This document shows positions 25,308 to 36,615 of a stretch of DNA of 64,000 bases, in pieces. The translations under genes and the position numbers were made by a program. Each line of letters begins with the position of its first letter. The first letter of the stretch is position 1. The notes under the pieces are model-generated. The model was not told the origin of the DNA, searched no databases, and saw only the letters and a list, made by a program, of their open reading frames with translations. The stretch lies in NCBI GenBank assembly GCA_029204225.1, contig CM055110.1, positions 33,174,416 through 33,238,415 of the forward strand, given 5' to 3'. The DNA is from Diphasiastrum complanatum. Lineage: Eukaryota; Streptophyta; Lycopodiopsida; Lycopodiales; Lycopodiaceae.

Positions 25308-25687
25308 TCATTAGAGGAGTTCCAAATCCAAAAAAGACCCTTTGTAAAGATTCTTTTTATATTTTTTCTCAAATTTTTCTTACACATGGACCAATCAAAA
25401 CACTCAAATTTGAAATCTACATAACATAACTTTTTGAGTCCACATTTTGATTCCATACTAAAAATGGCATAACTTTTTAGTGGTAAGTCCGAATTTAGAG
25501 AAGTTTAGTGCATTGGAAAGTGCTCAACAAGGGCTTTCCAATGATATGTTATATGACATACTTCTAAGCCACATTTAAAAAGTTATGGCAAGTCAAAAGT
25601 ATTCGTGTTATAATATTTTAATAATAAAAAAGGCATCTTGCCCGAATTCTTAAAGGGTCTTTTTGGAACTCAAAACTCTTGTGATGA
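25308..25687. mobile_element. 380-bp MITE with terminal inverted repeats
   Basis: The insertion is absent from the equivalent place in copy 1 (about 4603). The left end reads GAGTTCCAAATCCAAAAAAG then ACCCTTT, and the right end, read in reverse complement, has GAGTTCCAAAAAGACCCTTT. The terminal TCATTA/TCATCA words extend the inverted repeat to about 40 imperfect bases. There is no open frame. The target duplication is unclear, so the superfamily (Mutator-like is one option) is not settled. Confidence 0.7.
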
Positions 25688-26603
25688 AATGTCGAGTACA
25701 ATACTGGATATCACCAAGGCTATAGTGCCTTGGTTGATCATCTTGCGGCACAAGGCGTACATCCAAGGGTAAATTTTTGTTACATAATTTGTATTTCATT
25801 TCAATTTTATGACAAGTGTTTGGCTAATAATTATTAATTTGTTTTGTGAATGTGTATGTAGTGGGCATCTGCTTCCTTTGTGAAAGAAAGTATGGGAGGG
25901 AACCAAGGATAAGAAGGGAATGAAGATGAAGAGGACGAAGGTGAAGACGAAGGACAAGATTTGGCTTTGGACAAGAAGATGAGGGAGAAGATAGTGAAGA
26001 CGAAGAAGCCTACTATTACTTCTTAGATTTGATGTATTTCTAGTACTTGCAAAAGTAAAAGAAAAAAGATATTAGTATCAATGCTCTTTTCATGAATTAT
26101 ATGAGAATATGCACACTTTTTGAATTATGAATATAAACTTTTGTATTTGGTCATCTCTATCTCATTATGTATGGAATGATTGTTTATTGTTTATGTTTTT
26201 TCTATTTCATCTTGTATAAATTTGTTGTAAATATATACAAACAATAAAAAACAAACAAAATATGAATTTAAGATGATAAAAACATACCTCATCTATTTTT
26301 TTAATGATCTTTAATTCCTTCTAAGATGCATCTCTTTTTTGTCTATAAAAGCAAACAATGAAAACCAAATCATTGTTAGATTACACATCAAATAATCATT
26401 GTTAGATTACAAATCAATCAACAAAATGATAATTGCTAGAACACAAATCAAGAATCATTGTTAAATTAAAAATCATTATTCATTGTTACATCAATCTCAC
26501 CATGTTGAAGATGCTATGAAAATGCACTTTATGACTCAAATGTAATCTTCCAAAATTTACAATGCATAATATAGCTCATGAATAAACAATGAAAAACTAA
26601 GAA

Positions 26604-26717
<114 letters not shown>

Positions 26718-27032
26718 CTTTTCTTCAAAATTTAGAATGCTTAACATACCTTATGCATTTGCTTGGATTGCCTCCTTTCTTTCAAAATTGCATAGCTTTT
26801 TTCTACAAAAGCCAACAATAAACAATCATTCACTAACCAACCAATAAACAAATCAATAAACAATGAAAAATTAACAAACAAAATTATCTCATCTCTCTCT
26901 CTCTCTCTCTCTCCCCCCCCCCCCCAAAAGCTTTTCTTTCAAAAGCTTCTCTTCATGAAATCTATTTGCAAATGCAGTCGAGGCCCCCACCTTTTCCATT
27001 TCGCGGGTTTTTTTTTTGTTAAAATATTTTTG

Positions 27033-27430
27033 TGTGGCACTGCCACGCGTGGCAGTGCCATGCCCAAAAAAAAAATTTCCAGAAAACTTGCCATGACATG
27101 GCAAGTTTTTGCTTGCTGGTAAAATTTGCCACGCGTGGCAAATTTCAAAAACTTTTTTAAAATTTTTGCCACGTGTGGCAAAATTCAGCATTCTGGAAAA
27201 ATATGCCACGCGTGCCAAATTTCCAGAATTTCAAGCGTGGCAGTGCCACGCGTGGCGTTACCATGCATGGCAGTGCCACGCGAATTTAAAATTTGAATTG
27301 CTTTGAGCCACCCCCCAAAAAAAAAGTCTGTTCGGAAGAAGAGCCGGTGACGAAAAACTTTGATGGCGTGCCAGTGCCACGCGTTCATTGCCACGTAGTT
27401 TGCCACGCAATTGCCACGAACATTGCCACT
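27033..27430. repeat. GCCACG palindrome cluster, copy 2 (well preserved)
   Basis: Contains several copies of the 14-bp palindrome TGCCACGCGTGGCA or one-base variants, for example near 27037, 27128, 27166, 27205 and 27238, and many half-palindromes to about 27430. It is CpG-rich inside AT-rich DNA. No coding frame is convincing. Function unknown. Confidence 0.8.
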
Positions 27431-28996
27431 CAAGGGCCGTCGGGTCAAATCTGGTCCCCGTCTTATGTGTGTGGCAATGGGCCTATATTTGTAGTTGTGA
27501 TCCTATTGATACAACATCCATCCCATGAAGAATTGTGGATCTCCCCATATCCGAAATACAAGCACATGAAGACATTGGTCACAATTCTACACTTACATAT
27601 GGTAATTCTGCCTATAGCTGAAAAATGGTAATTCTGCCTATAGCTGAAAATTGTTTCTATCCAGATTACACAACCAACTAGAATCCGATTTGGCAACGGA
27701 TCCATAAAGGTGTTAGGTAAATTGTGGTAAATGCTAATATACCAAAAGTTCCTATCAGTAGATTGTCATAGAACAAATAACAAAACTATAACAGATTAAC
27801 CTGACATATCAAAATCTGACTAATAACCATTCACAAAGTGCAATGAAATTGAATAACATGATTGCATTCCACATCTCCGTTATTACAATACAATACAATA
27901 AAATGGCAGAGTATATCCATCACATAAACTAGAATTTCCATTACATCAAGGATCGTACCAAGGAAAAAGACATTACTCAAGTTACATTCCATCTTAACAT
28001 TGAAATATACATGATTTGGACAGTGAAGGTAGTGACACAATTCTACACCAAAACTACTCGAAAGGTCTAAAGCAAGGCACTCCTACTTGCAGCCTACAGC
28101 TTGACATAAACTTGTATCACAACTCACAGAATGCTCGGCTCTAACCCTTTTGACACTTGATCACACTTTTGCTATCCAGTGTAAAACCAAGAGTCCCCTT
28201 TGTGACTACAAGTTCCCTATTTATACAATCCTGAACTCACCGTTCCCACAACTCCGCAAAAGACCACCACTGTTTTGTATGTAGTTCTCTTGTAGTTGGT
28301 ACAACTTCCATTGCTAAGACCACATCAAGATTGCAATCGTCACACATGCGGTTTCTTCTGGTCCGTTCAACTTCCATTCCTCTTTACCCGCATATGATCT
28401 TTCCATTCTAAATCAACAACCCTAAAAACAATCTTTTTGGTGCTTTTTGTCCTATCTACACATTACTGAACACACCCTAGTCATCCCTATAGCAATTTAC
28501 CCTAATCCATCTACCTAACAACATTAATACGACTAGAGGTCTGAGCTCTTAAACAATCTTATACATACAAAATACCTTAAAATGGCCTATCTAATAGGGA
28601 AGTTGGCTTATTTTGGCAACTCTAATAATGTTGTAGCAGACACAGTTGTAGGCGAAGTTATCTCACCCAAAACACTTCCAACTGGTGCCAATTCAAAATG
28701 TCATAATACACGTAACAACAACTGATCCTTATCATTCACAAATCTTGACACCAAATGTGGTGTTCAACCGGTTAACATGATGTGATTCAAACATTGTTGG
28801 AGGGTTTACGGATATCGAGAAAACCTTAGCTAGATTATTCATTTATAAGTGAGAGGGATTTGACACCTGCGTGTGTAAGTCCAAGCCGATGATGAGATAG
28901 TTATTTGATTAGTTAAAAGCTAATAACATGACTTGAGGCCTTTTTGCGGCAATTAAATGTTGTTAGGCCTAATAGTCAAGCTAGTGAATAAAAAAA

Positions 28997-29287
28997 TGCA
29001 GAATGGATACCAAGAATATATCGAGAATATCAATGGATCTTGATGCATCCCTTTGCAAAAGACTCATTCCGAAACCGAAAAAGATCGGATGACATATAAA
29101 GAAGCTCTTGGAAAGGAAGGATAATGGATTTTAAAGTATCACCTGCCGGTCAATCTATCACGGAAGTTTTAGTTCAACATGCTTATCTTCACGATGAGCT
29201 CAACATTCATGATCTGAATCCAAATGATGGAAGGAAATGCAACTGTAAGTTTTTAGATTCAATTTCTTTAGATTTAGCATTTTATTT
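28997..29287 (+). other. Possible short exon, unrecognised
   Basis: The ATG at 29124 opens a frame (MDFKVSPAGQSITEVLVQHA and about 20 more residues) that reaches a GTAAGT-type donor at about 29253. No similarity is recognised and no second exon was found. The ATG follows a TATAAAG word about 28 bases upstream, which may be chance. Confidence 0.2.
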
Positions 29288-30420
29288 TGGGGAGATCTTC
29301 AGTCACTTCAATTCCAAAGATCACTACAATCGACGCTTGCCCTTGTTGATGTCTCGTATATATTGGTTGTATTTTTTGTCTTCATTGCCTTGGTATGTAT
29401 TGTCCTTGTCTTGGCATATTTGAATATGTTCAGAAAATGAACTGATGAAAGCTTTGTTGTAACAAAACTAAGTTTGTTGCATGTTTGGATTGGTCGTGGC
29501 AAAGATTCCATCAGATCATCTTTCTGAACTTATCCAAAAAAAGACCATGGTAAAGGCAAGGCAGACCAAGGCTATGAAAAACAAACATGTCGAAAAACCA
29601 TAGAAATTGATGATGAATGAATCATAACCTGAATTAGTAACAGAAAAAAAACAAGTCAGAACAACTATAGAAAAACTATAAATATATTTCTATTAAAAAA
29701 TTTTGTACATGTGTCTCATCCACATCATGTGAGACGAATATTTAATCAGTATCAACTATCTATGATATGAGTTTTCGATAACAAGATTCATTGTCTCCTA
29801 CATGAAATGCACTATCTCCATTGGGGAGATCTTTCGTTACTTGAATTCCAGTGACTCTACAATCGATGCTTGCCCTTGTTGTATTTTTGGTCTTCATTGC
29901 CTTGGTCTGTATTGTCCTTTTCTTGGCATATTTGGACATGTTCAGATCATGATCTGATCAAAGCTGAGTTGCAACAAATCTAAGTGAACTAATGTTGCAT
30001 GTTTGGATTGGTTGTGGCAAAGGCTCAATCAGATCATCATTCTGAACTTATCCAAAGAAGACCATGGTAAAGACAAGGCAGACCAAGGCTATGAAAAACA
30101 AACATGTTGAAAAACAGTACAAATTGAAGATGAATGAATCATAACTTGAATTGATAAGAGGAAAAAAAACAAGTAAGAACAACCATAGAGAAACTGTAAG
30201 TTTATTTCTATTAAAGTTTTCAATACATGTTTCTCATCCACATCAAGTGAGACAAATATTTAATCAGTATCAACTATCTATGATCTCTAAATCCATTTCT
30301 CCAGTTGGAAGTAGCTTGGGTGGAGAACACTCGACCACTGCAATTGGATATGAATTTTCGATCACCAGCTTTATGGTCTCCTGCTTGAAGTGCATTATCT
30401 CCATTGGGGAGACCTTCGGG
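29288..30420. repeat. Tandem duplication of about 0.55 kb
   Basis: Units at about 29288-29823 and 29824-30420 are direct copies and share CATTGCCTTGGT, GACCATGGTAAAG and GGCAGACCAAGGCTATGAAA. Each unit ends with the CCATTGGGGAGA word. The duplication includes the last exon of the minus-strand Ulp1-like gene: the distal copy near 29768-29830 encodes a diverged version of that exon. Confidence 0.85.
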
Positions 30421-31278
30421 CATTTAAACTAAAAAAAAACATAAACACAGTTAAAGGTAATTAATTAAATATCAGATAATAGGAATTTGTATATGAAAAA
30501 AACAAAAAAATAATTAAAAATAATTAAGCGAATATTACGCCTTCCAGATTTGGAAGTCCATCTTGTAATGCAAGCCAATTGAAAAAGTGTTTGGCATTGC
30601 ATACAATATACCAACCACAGCTGACAGAATCAACCTGCTGGGAGGATGGTAGATCCAAATTGAACATTATGAGATATCAGATCAACGCGCAGGATGTAAG
30701 AATAAAATCTACAACGGAAACAAGCACGCGTCGAACTGATATCAAAAAAAAATTTAATTGAATACGAATCAGCGCTCACTTTATGAAAGTAAACCAATCA
30801 ATAACTACAAGGGTGCATTGAACCGATATTGAAAAATTTATACCTCTGCATCAACCATTTTCAGCTTGGAATATGCTTTTGCATTTGGTACTGGAAAGAG
30901 TTCTAGTATTTTTTGTATATAGTTCCTAGAAATTTTGTGTGTGTGTGTAATAGAGTTCATCTTTAAACAAATTGGATTACACAGACCCTCATCATTGATG
31001 TACAAGGACAACACATATAAGCTACAATGATCACTAGAATCAAAAAACAATAAATTTATGAGAATCGATGTGAAATCAAAATTCATATAAAAAATTCAAT
31101 AAAATAAAATCAACACTTACTTTGTTATGTATGGCAACATGAGAATTGGAGTCCCCAGTCTGACGTATTGAAACATATCATCGTGCATACTTTTAAAATC
31201 AGGGAAATTAAATACAGTCATGAATTGAAGGGAAAACAATGGAACATCTATAAACAATGGGTTCTGGACAACCTCCAT
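30270..31278 (-). CDS. Ulp1-like cysteine protease domain, four exons
   Basis: Exons on the minus strand are 31278-31121, 31033-30844, 30637-30539 and 30428-30270. All three introns (87, 206 and 110 bp) are GT-AG and every junction keeps the frame, giving 201 residues from the ATG at 31278. C48 peptidases cleave SUMO or related modifiers using His, Asp and Cys with a Gln for the oxyanion hole. Here His55 (DHCSLYVL), Gln117 and Cys123 (QVDSVSCGWYIV) are present. The Gln-Cys spacing of six and the His-Cys spacing of 68 agree with yeast Ulp1. The Asp position appears to be Asn79 (LKMNSI), and the residue after His is Cys instead of Trp. Activity is uncertain. Confidence 0.7.
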
Positions 31279-31904
31279 CTAGTACTGAATTGCCCCACCA
31301 CCTAATGTCGCCTAGCATTTTATTCCTACTTTCTAATTCACCAGTATCTAAACTAGAAAGGGGGAGACCAACATTGGTCTTTGGCATCCTAAAACTGTAT
31401 CAAGACCTAAACCTTTAAGATATGTGTTGAACAATTGGTCATACTGTACATATTGAGGAGTATTTACAAAGTCAAGTGTAGGGGGTGACAGAAGTAAAAC
31501 TGATAAACCACATAAAGATTTGTCATTCAAAATTGGTTCTACCTTTGCACTAAGAAAATCATCTGAATCACTTACAAGAACAGGAGGAGGGGAACTAATA
31601 TTTATGGGTTTAGGATGAGGAGGAGATTTACAAGGTGGAGATTTATTAGGAGAGGAAGATTTAGCATGAGAAGTTAAAAATGGAGTGGAAGGAGAAGAAT
31701 GCCTTGAAGAAAGAATAGTATTCAGAGGAGATGACTTGGAAAAATCCCTTGCTTTAGATAGAGGGTCAAGAGACCTCCTCTTCTTTGAAACACTCCCGTT
31801 CTGTATACGAATAACAAGCCAAGTTGGTTGCGATTCCTTTCGTTTTCTCCTCTCTGAATCTTGTTTTGGAGGAGATGAGGGAGCAGGTATTCAACAAACT
31901 TGTC

Positions 31905-32232
31905 ATATGTGTCCCGAAGCCTGAACACAATTTTGAAATCCTTGGACATGATGGTCACCCTCTTGGCATGGACAGTTGCAACAATAGTATCTGAAAAAAA
32001 TTTCACCTGGAAATCCTCATATGCTGTGCAGCACCTCAATTGCCGTTACAGTCCATCTCACATATGCAAATAGACTTCTTGTAATGTCTCTGATGGATTT
32101 CTGTATGTGAGATTTTGGAATCAAAAGATTATTTGTCTTCTGAAACTTCCGAATATCTTTGAGCCAAGGTGCGTCTCTTCTTATGCCCCTTGGCCTAGGA
32201 GGTGGTGGTGGTGGACGAGGTGGGGATCCCAT
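31905..32232 (-). pseudogene. Histone H3-fold domain, CENH3-like
   Basis: The first frame (32232-32017) gives LKDIRKFQKTNNLLIP and IRDITRSLFAYVRWTVTAI, matching the alpha-N and alpha-1 helices and loop 1 of histone H3. The next frame (to about 31905) gives AYEDFQVKFFSD and HAKRVTIMSKDFKIVFRLRD, matching the H3 alpha-2 end, loop 2 and alpha-3. Trp after Arg in loop 1 and LLIP are features of centromeric H3 rather than canonical H3. Loop 1 is not lengthened. The N-terminal tail is short and begins with a polyproline run instead of the usual Lys/Arg tail. A shift of reading frame lies near 32035, within the long alpha-2 helix. Confidence 0.75.
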
Positions 32233-32637
32233 GTAAAAGTTAGAACTTTATTTCAATAGGCCAAGGCTATTATGGGCTTTACCGCATAATGCCCTCTAGC
32301 ATGAGGATGCATGCAATTGTGATTGATTCTGATTAAATCATAACAATAGTAAACATGCATAGTTTAATCATTATACTAGTGTAAAGAACACAAGTAAACA
32401 CTAAGAAATATAAATTATTTGATGTACTTTTCTCACTAATGGCTAACGTAGCAGGAACTAAGAATTAGTGCTTTCTAATTCGAATACTCCCGCTGGAACT
32501 GGTTTTAGGGGGAATTACTCATTTGGAATTTAGCACCGTCGCTTTTGGCTTGAAATTTTTCTACTCCAGCTAATGTCGTCTCTAGTGTCTTTATAAATCA
32601 AGTACAAAAAGGTAAAGCACGCTCTCTTGTCTGTCTG

Positions 32638-32791
<154 letters not shown>

Positions 32792-32822
32792 TGTGCCGCG
32801 CGCGCTCTCTCTCTCTCTCTCT

Positions 32823-33164
32823 ATGGCGATCATTCACTTATTCTCTATGTTTGCCACCTTGTTTCTACTTCAGGTGTCTTTAGCTTCGTCTCTAGACGCT
32901 TCCTTTAGCGTAACAAACCTATGTGATGATTTCATAACAGCGAGTTGTTCAGATGGGACTAAATCTTTGGGCGTCCATGTGGTGCGCAGTGGTCTCAGTT
33001 GGTCGTATAATTTCACTGCAACTGAACAAACCGAATATATCTGTGATTTCACAAGAAGGGAGGGCATTACATTGCAGGCAGCCAACCTGCAGATATGGAC
33101 TTGGAAATTGAACTTGGACGTAAGGCTAAACCTTCTTTCTCCGCTAATTCTTTTGATTGCATAG
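32823..33164 (+). CDS. S1 self-incompatibility-like (SPH) secreted protein, copy 2
   Basis: The ATG at 32823 was chosen over the upstream in-frame ATG at 32793, because residues between them come from the CT repeat. The frame is 113 codons. Residues 1-22 form a signal peptide ending near SLAS. The mature part has SVTNLCDD, SCSDGTKSLGVHVVRSG, LSWSYNF and EYICDF, which fits the S1/SPH pattern of N-terminal strand, first Cys, LGVH-type core and aromatic-Cys strand. The C-terminal 30 residues are not S1-like. An S1-like continuation with FDCIAKVSWSETC lies in another frame just downstream to about 33196, so a frameshift is likely. This is the best preserved of the three copies. Confidence 0.6.
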   Translation: MAIIHLFSMFATLFLLQVSLASSLDASFSVTNLCDDFITASCSDGTKSLGVHVVRSGLSWSYNFTATEQTEYICDFTRREGITLQAANLQIWTWKLNLDVRLNLLSPLILLIA

Positions 33165-34084
33165 CTAAAGTGTCATGGTCTGAGACTTGCTCGTGATTTT
33201 GGAATATTAAATTACAGATTGCAAAAATCTAAAATGAATGCGCATTCCCTCGTTTGCCACGCAAGGACCTCTGAAGCTCCGCTGGCACAGTCATTGCTGG
33301 CTTCCACTGGACATTCGTGCTCCTGAACTCTCGATGTACAGCTCAGGACTTCTTCCTGTCTTGCTGTCCAGCATCCTATTTACGCCTCCTAAGTTGCCTC
33401 CCTAGCTGTAAGTTGCCTGTGTCATTGAAGCTTATAATCCCAGCGTTCAGTCGATGCGTTTAACAAAGTGTGGCTCCCTTTTTTCACTCAGCCGCTGTGT
33501 TGTCATTCCACCCAGAAGTCAGGTAATGTCCACATCCCCAAGACGTCTTAATTAGGTAAGTATGTCTTGCGATTGTTACACGTGCAATCTGCAGGATAAT
33601 GGTATGTGTTTGCTTTTCGATTCTAGCATGGACTTGGACTTAGCATAAAACAAATAGAAAATCCGCTGCTGCAACTTGCATCAAGTAAAGGATTTTTAGC
33701 CAGAGAAACCTAATACAAGAATAGACATGGTCTGTCTGAAGTGTGCTACTAACTTGTCGTGCTCTTAATTTCTATATGTTTATAGATTGACATCTTTTGC
33801 AATCTAAGTTATGATAAAATTAGAATCTATAAAACCTTGGCAATACCAGAAATGTCAATGGAGGTTGGAGAATGTCTACGTTGTTATGAGCATCTATTTG
33901 CATATATGACCTCAAAACTTATCGTTTTCTTGCTACCTTTCACAGCATGAAGGAAATCCGAATCTAGACTGGGTTGTCAAACCAACTGGAATCTGGTTAC
34001 TATACAAAAACGGTAGGGAGGAGGCTTTGTGCCTTGGATGTGATACACAAGTCGATTGTTGACGATGCAAAGGTGATCTTCAAC

Positions 34085-34445
34085 AATAAATTAAGTCAAA
34101 AATTTGAATTTCATATAACCTATAAATACTTACCATAACCTAGACCAATGATAAGGCCATGCACCTTGGAGATCATTGGAGAATTTCCATGGCAGTCCTT
34201 TTGTTACATAGACTTGAATACCCATAAATGAACCTCACATCCTTGCTAAAGAAAATTAACAACACGAATTCCACTACAGGCATGTCAAAAAGAGGTGATA
34301 AGTATGATTTAAGAATGGGTTTTGGAGAACTAAAGTTCACCAAGCCATTTAGGCTAATGTCAAGCCAAAAATAAATGCTTGTAAAATTGGAGATTGATTT
34401 ATATAATAGCTCATTTTTGTAGGGTGTTCTAGAGAGTGAGTATAT
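34085..34445 (-). repeat. Inverted partial copy of R2b (first 370 bases)
   Basis: Reverse complement matches about 12216-12590, including the exon-like segment and its GTAAGT donor. It forms a head-to-head arrangement with the direct copy beginning at 34872. Confidence 0.8.
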
Positions 34446-34489
34446 GAATTTAGGTCATGAGTAAGAATATGAAATCTAACTTAAATTTG

Positions 34490-34705
34490 TTTAGCGAGTT
34501 AGTGGGTTGAGATTGCAAATATTGGAGTTATCATCGAAGCCAAATAATGTCCTTTACTATACAGATGGATGCAACATATTCGAACTCAATAACGGACAAG
34601 GAAATGCATTCTTGCTTTTGATTGTTCCATGAAATTGGTACTCCTACAAGAAAGCACATGTAGCCAAAGGTGCATTTTCTACTCTCCACTTTTCCAACCC
34701 AATCT
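34490..34705 (-). pseudogene. Copia RNase H core fragment
   Basis: The minus-strand frame contains SRKCTFGYMCFLVGVPISWN and SLSVIEFEYVA, homologous to the plus-strand fragment at 11506-11700. Its position relative to R2b mirrors copy 1, so the two pieces travel together. Confidence 0.7.
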
Positions 34706-34871
34706 GAGTCTGAATAGCATTTAGAATTGGTGCATTCTCGGAATCTCTATCATAACACAAATCATAGTGCTTTGTGGCTTGTATGTACATCAAATGCTCT
34801 TTGTAGAACTTTCCAATGTGGTACTCATGTATTCAACATGTATTGCAACAATGTGTGCACTGTGTATGCAA

Positions 34872-36615
34872 GGCCAATCTCCAATTTTACAAGCATTTTA
34901 TTTGGCTTTAAATTAGCCTAAAAGGATTTGTGATCAACTTTAGCTCTCCAAAGCCCATACTTAAATGATACTTATCACCTCTTTTTGACATGCCTTTAGT
35001 GGAATTCTTGTTTTTAATTTTTTTTAGCAAGGATGCGAGGTTCATTTATGGGCGTTCAAGTCTATATAACAAAAGAACTTCCATGGAAATTTTTCAATGA
35101 TCTCCAAGTTGCATGACCTTATCATTGGTCTATGTTCTGGTAAGTATTTATAGGTTAGATGAACTTCGAATTTTTTACTTAATTTATTGTCTTATGTATT
35201 TGTTAAGCCTTACTAATGAAATTATTGACTTTTCAATTTAGATTTGTGAATTTGATTATACTCCAATCTCACAATTAGATTTAGCCATTGGTGGAGGGCT
35301 CAATTATGCAACATGGAAATGAGTCTGCATTCACGAAAACAAGAACGTAGCATGCATGCTTGAAAAAGGCAAACAATTTTTTTTCCATTGGGGCCTGCTT
35401 GATTCCACAATGTTTGTCTTCTTATTGTACCCTTGCATGCTCGAATCTAGAAAAATGACAACCGAATTTCTCCGAGGATCTATTTGTATTGTATATGATA
35501 GTGTCTTCTTATGGAGGATGTATCCAAATTGTTTTCTATATTAGATGAAGAATTGATCGAGTTTCCAATGATGTGTCTTGAAGTCTACATGCTTGATGGT
35601 TGGCACTAATTATCTAAAATTGTGAATACTAAAAAGTGAATAGCTTTAATATTAATCATGATTATTGTGAATGCTAATCGTTATTATAATAAATATTGAT
35701 CTTGATTACTTGTGAATACTGATCGTGTTTACTAAAATATTATGAGTACTTATCATTATTATTGTGAATAAGAGTTGTCAATATTTGAGGATCATTGCCA
35801 ACTTGAGCTGACTTTTTGAAATTTGTTTCTTTTTGACCAAAATTCCAAAACGGTGAACATATTTAGTGGCCAACTATTAAACCCTTTGTAAGAAATTATC
35901 ATCAAAAGATCACCTATTATGTGCAATCTTAACTGTACAATTGTAAAAACTGTTATTTACTTTTGTGATAGTGGATGTGATAGTGTAACCTCTTGCAACT
36001 TAAAACGTTAAAAGAAACAAACGAATCTCACCATAACTGAACTTATCAATAACCACCTCTTTAGCAAAAAAGCTTCTAAATGCATTTGTTTGTATCTCGA
36101 AGATAAAATTGTAATAAAAAAGATCTCCTTTATCAATCCAACAATTTCACCATTATGGAAAGGCCGTTGTGGTATGATACCATGAGGTTTTTGTTTTATT
36201 CGGAGAAGACAAATGAATTCCAACACCTAAATAGGAATCTCATGTTCTTAGAATTCCGTTAACCTAATCATTTGTTTGATTATCTAGATAAGTACTCGTT
36301 TACTCCAGGCGTAAATCCAATCATGGTAGGGATAAGACCTGCCAATAAACAAGTACAGCTGGGATATTACAACCTATCATATAGGCCTTGTGTCTAATTA
36401 TATGCCAGGTTAAAATACGCACATAGCCAGATAAAAAGTTAGAACAACATTGCCTGTGAAATAGTTAAGAAAAGAATTGTCAATATGCAGAGAATGTACC
36501 AAGCAGGCAGTAGTGTTTACTCTATACGCTAATAGTGATATTAACCTTGATTGAACTGGGCTTTCTTACAGTGCTTACCTCAGAATCTTAACATTGAATA
36601 TTGAATGGTACACTA
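34872..36615. repeat. Dispersed repeat R2b, copy 3
   Basis: Direct copy. It carries a roughly 222-base segment (about 35297-35519) missing from copies 1 and 2, bounded by TGGAGG words. The following exon-like frame starts with an ATG at about 35514 here, which copies 1 and 2 lack. Confidence 0.85.

Larger units (their letters stand above)
30270..32232 (-). pseudogene. Histone H3-fold / Ulp1-like protease gene (possible fusion)
   Basis: One minus-strand coding trend runs from an ATG at 32232 to a TGA at 30270. In order it has a Pro-rich N-terminus, a histone H3 fold (to about 31905), a basic Ser/Pro-rich linker with SERRKRKES and SKKRRS (about 31890-31540), a short conserved-looking region, and a Ulp1 (C48) cysteine protease domain in four exons. 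The H3 N-terminal part, the linker and the protease start share one frame. The H3 C-terminal part is in another, so two frame changes (about 32035 and 31890) interrupt the model, and four TAG codons fall at 31350-31279. It is therefore a broken fusion gene, or two adjacent genes with an unseen intron. I know of no described H3-Ulp1 protein. Confidence 0.5.
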
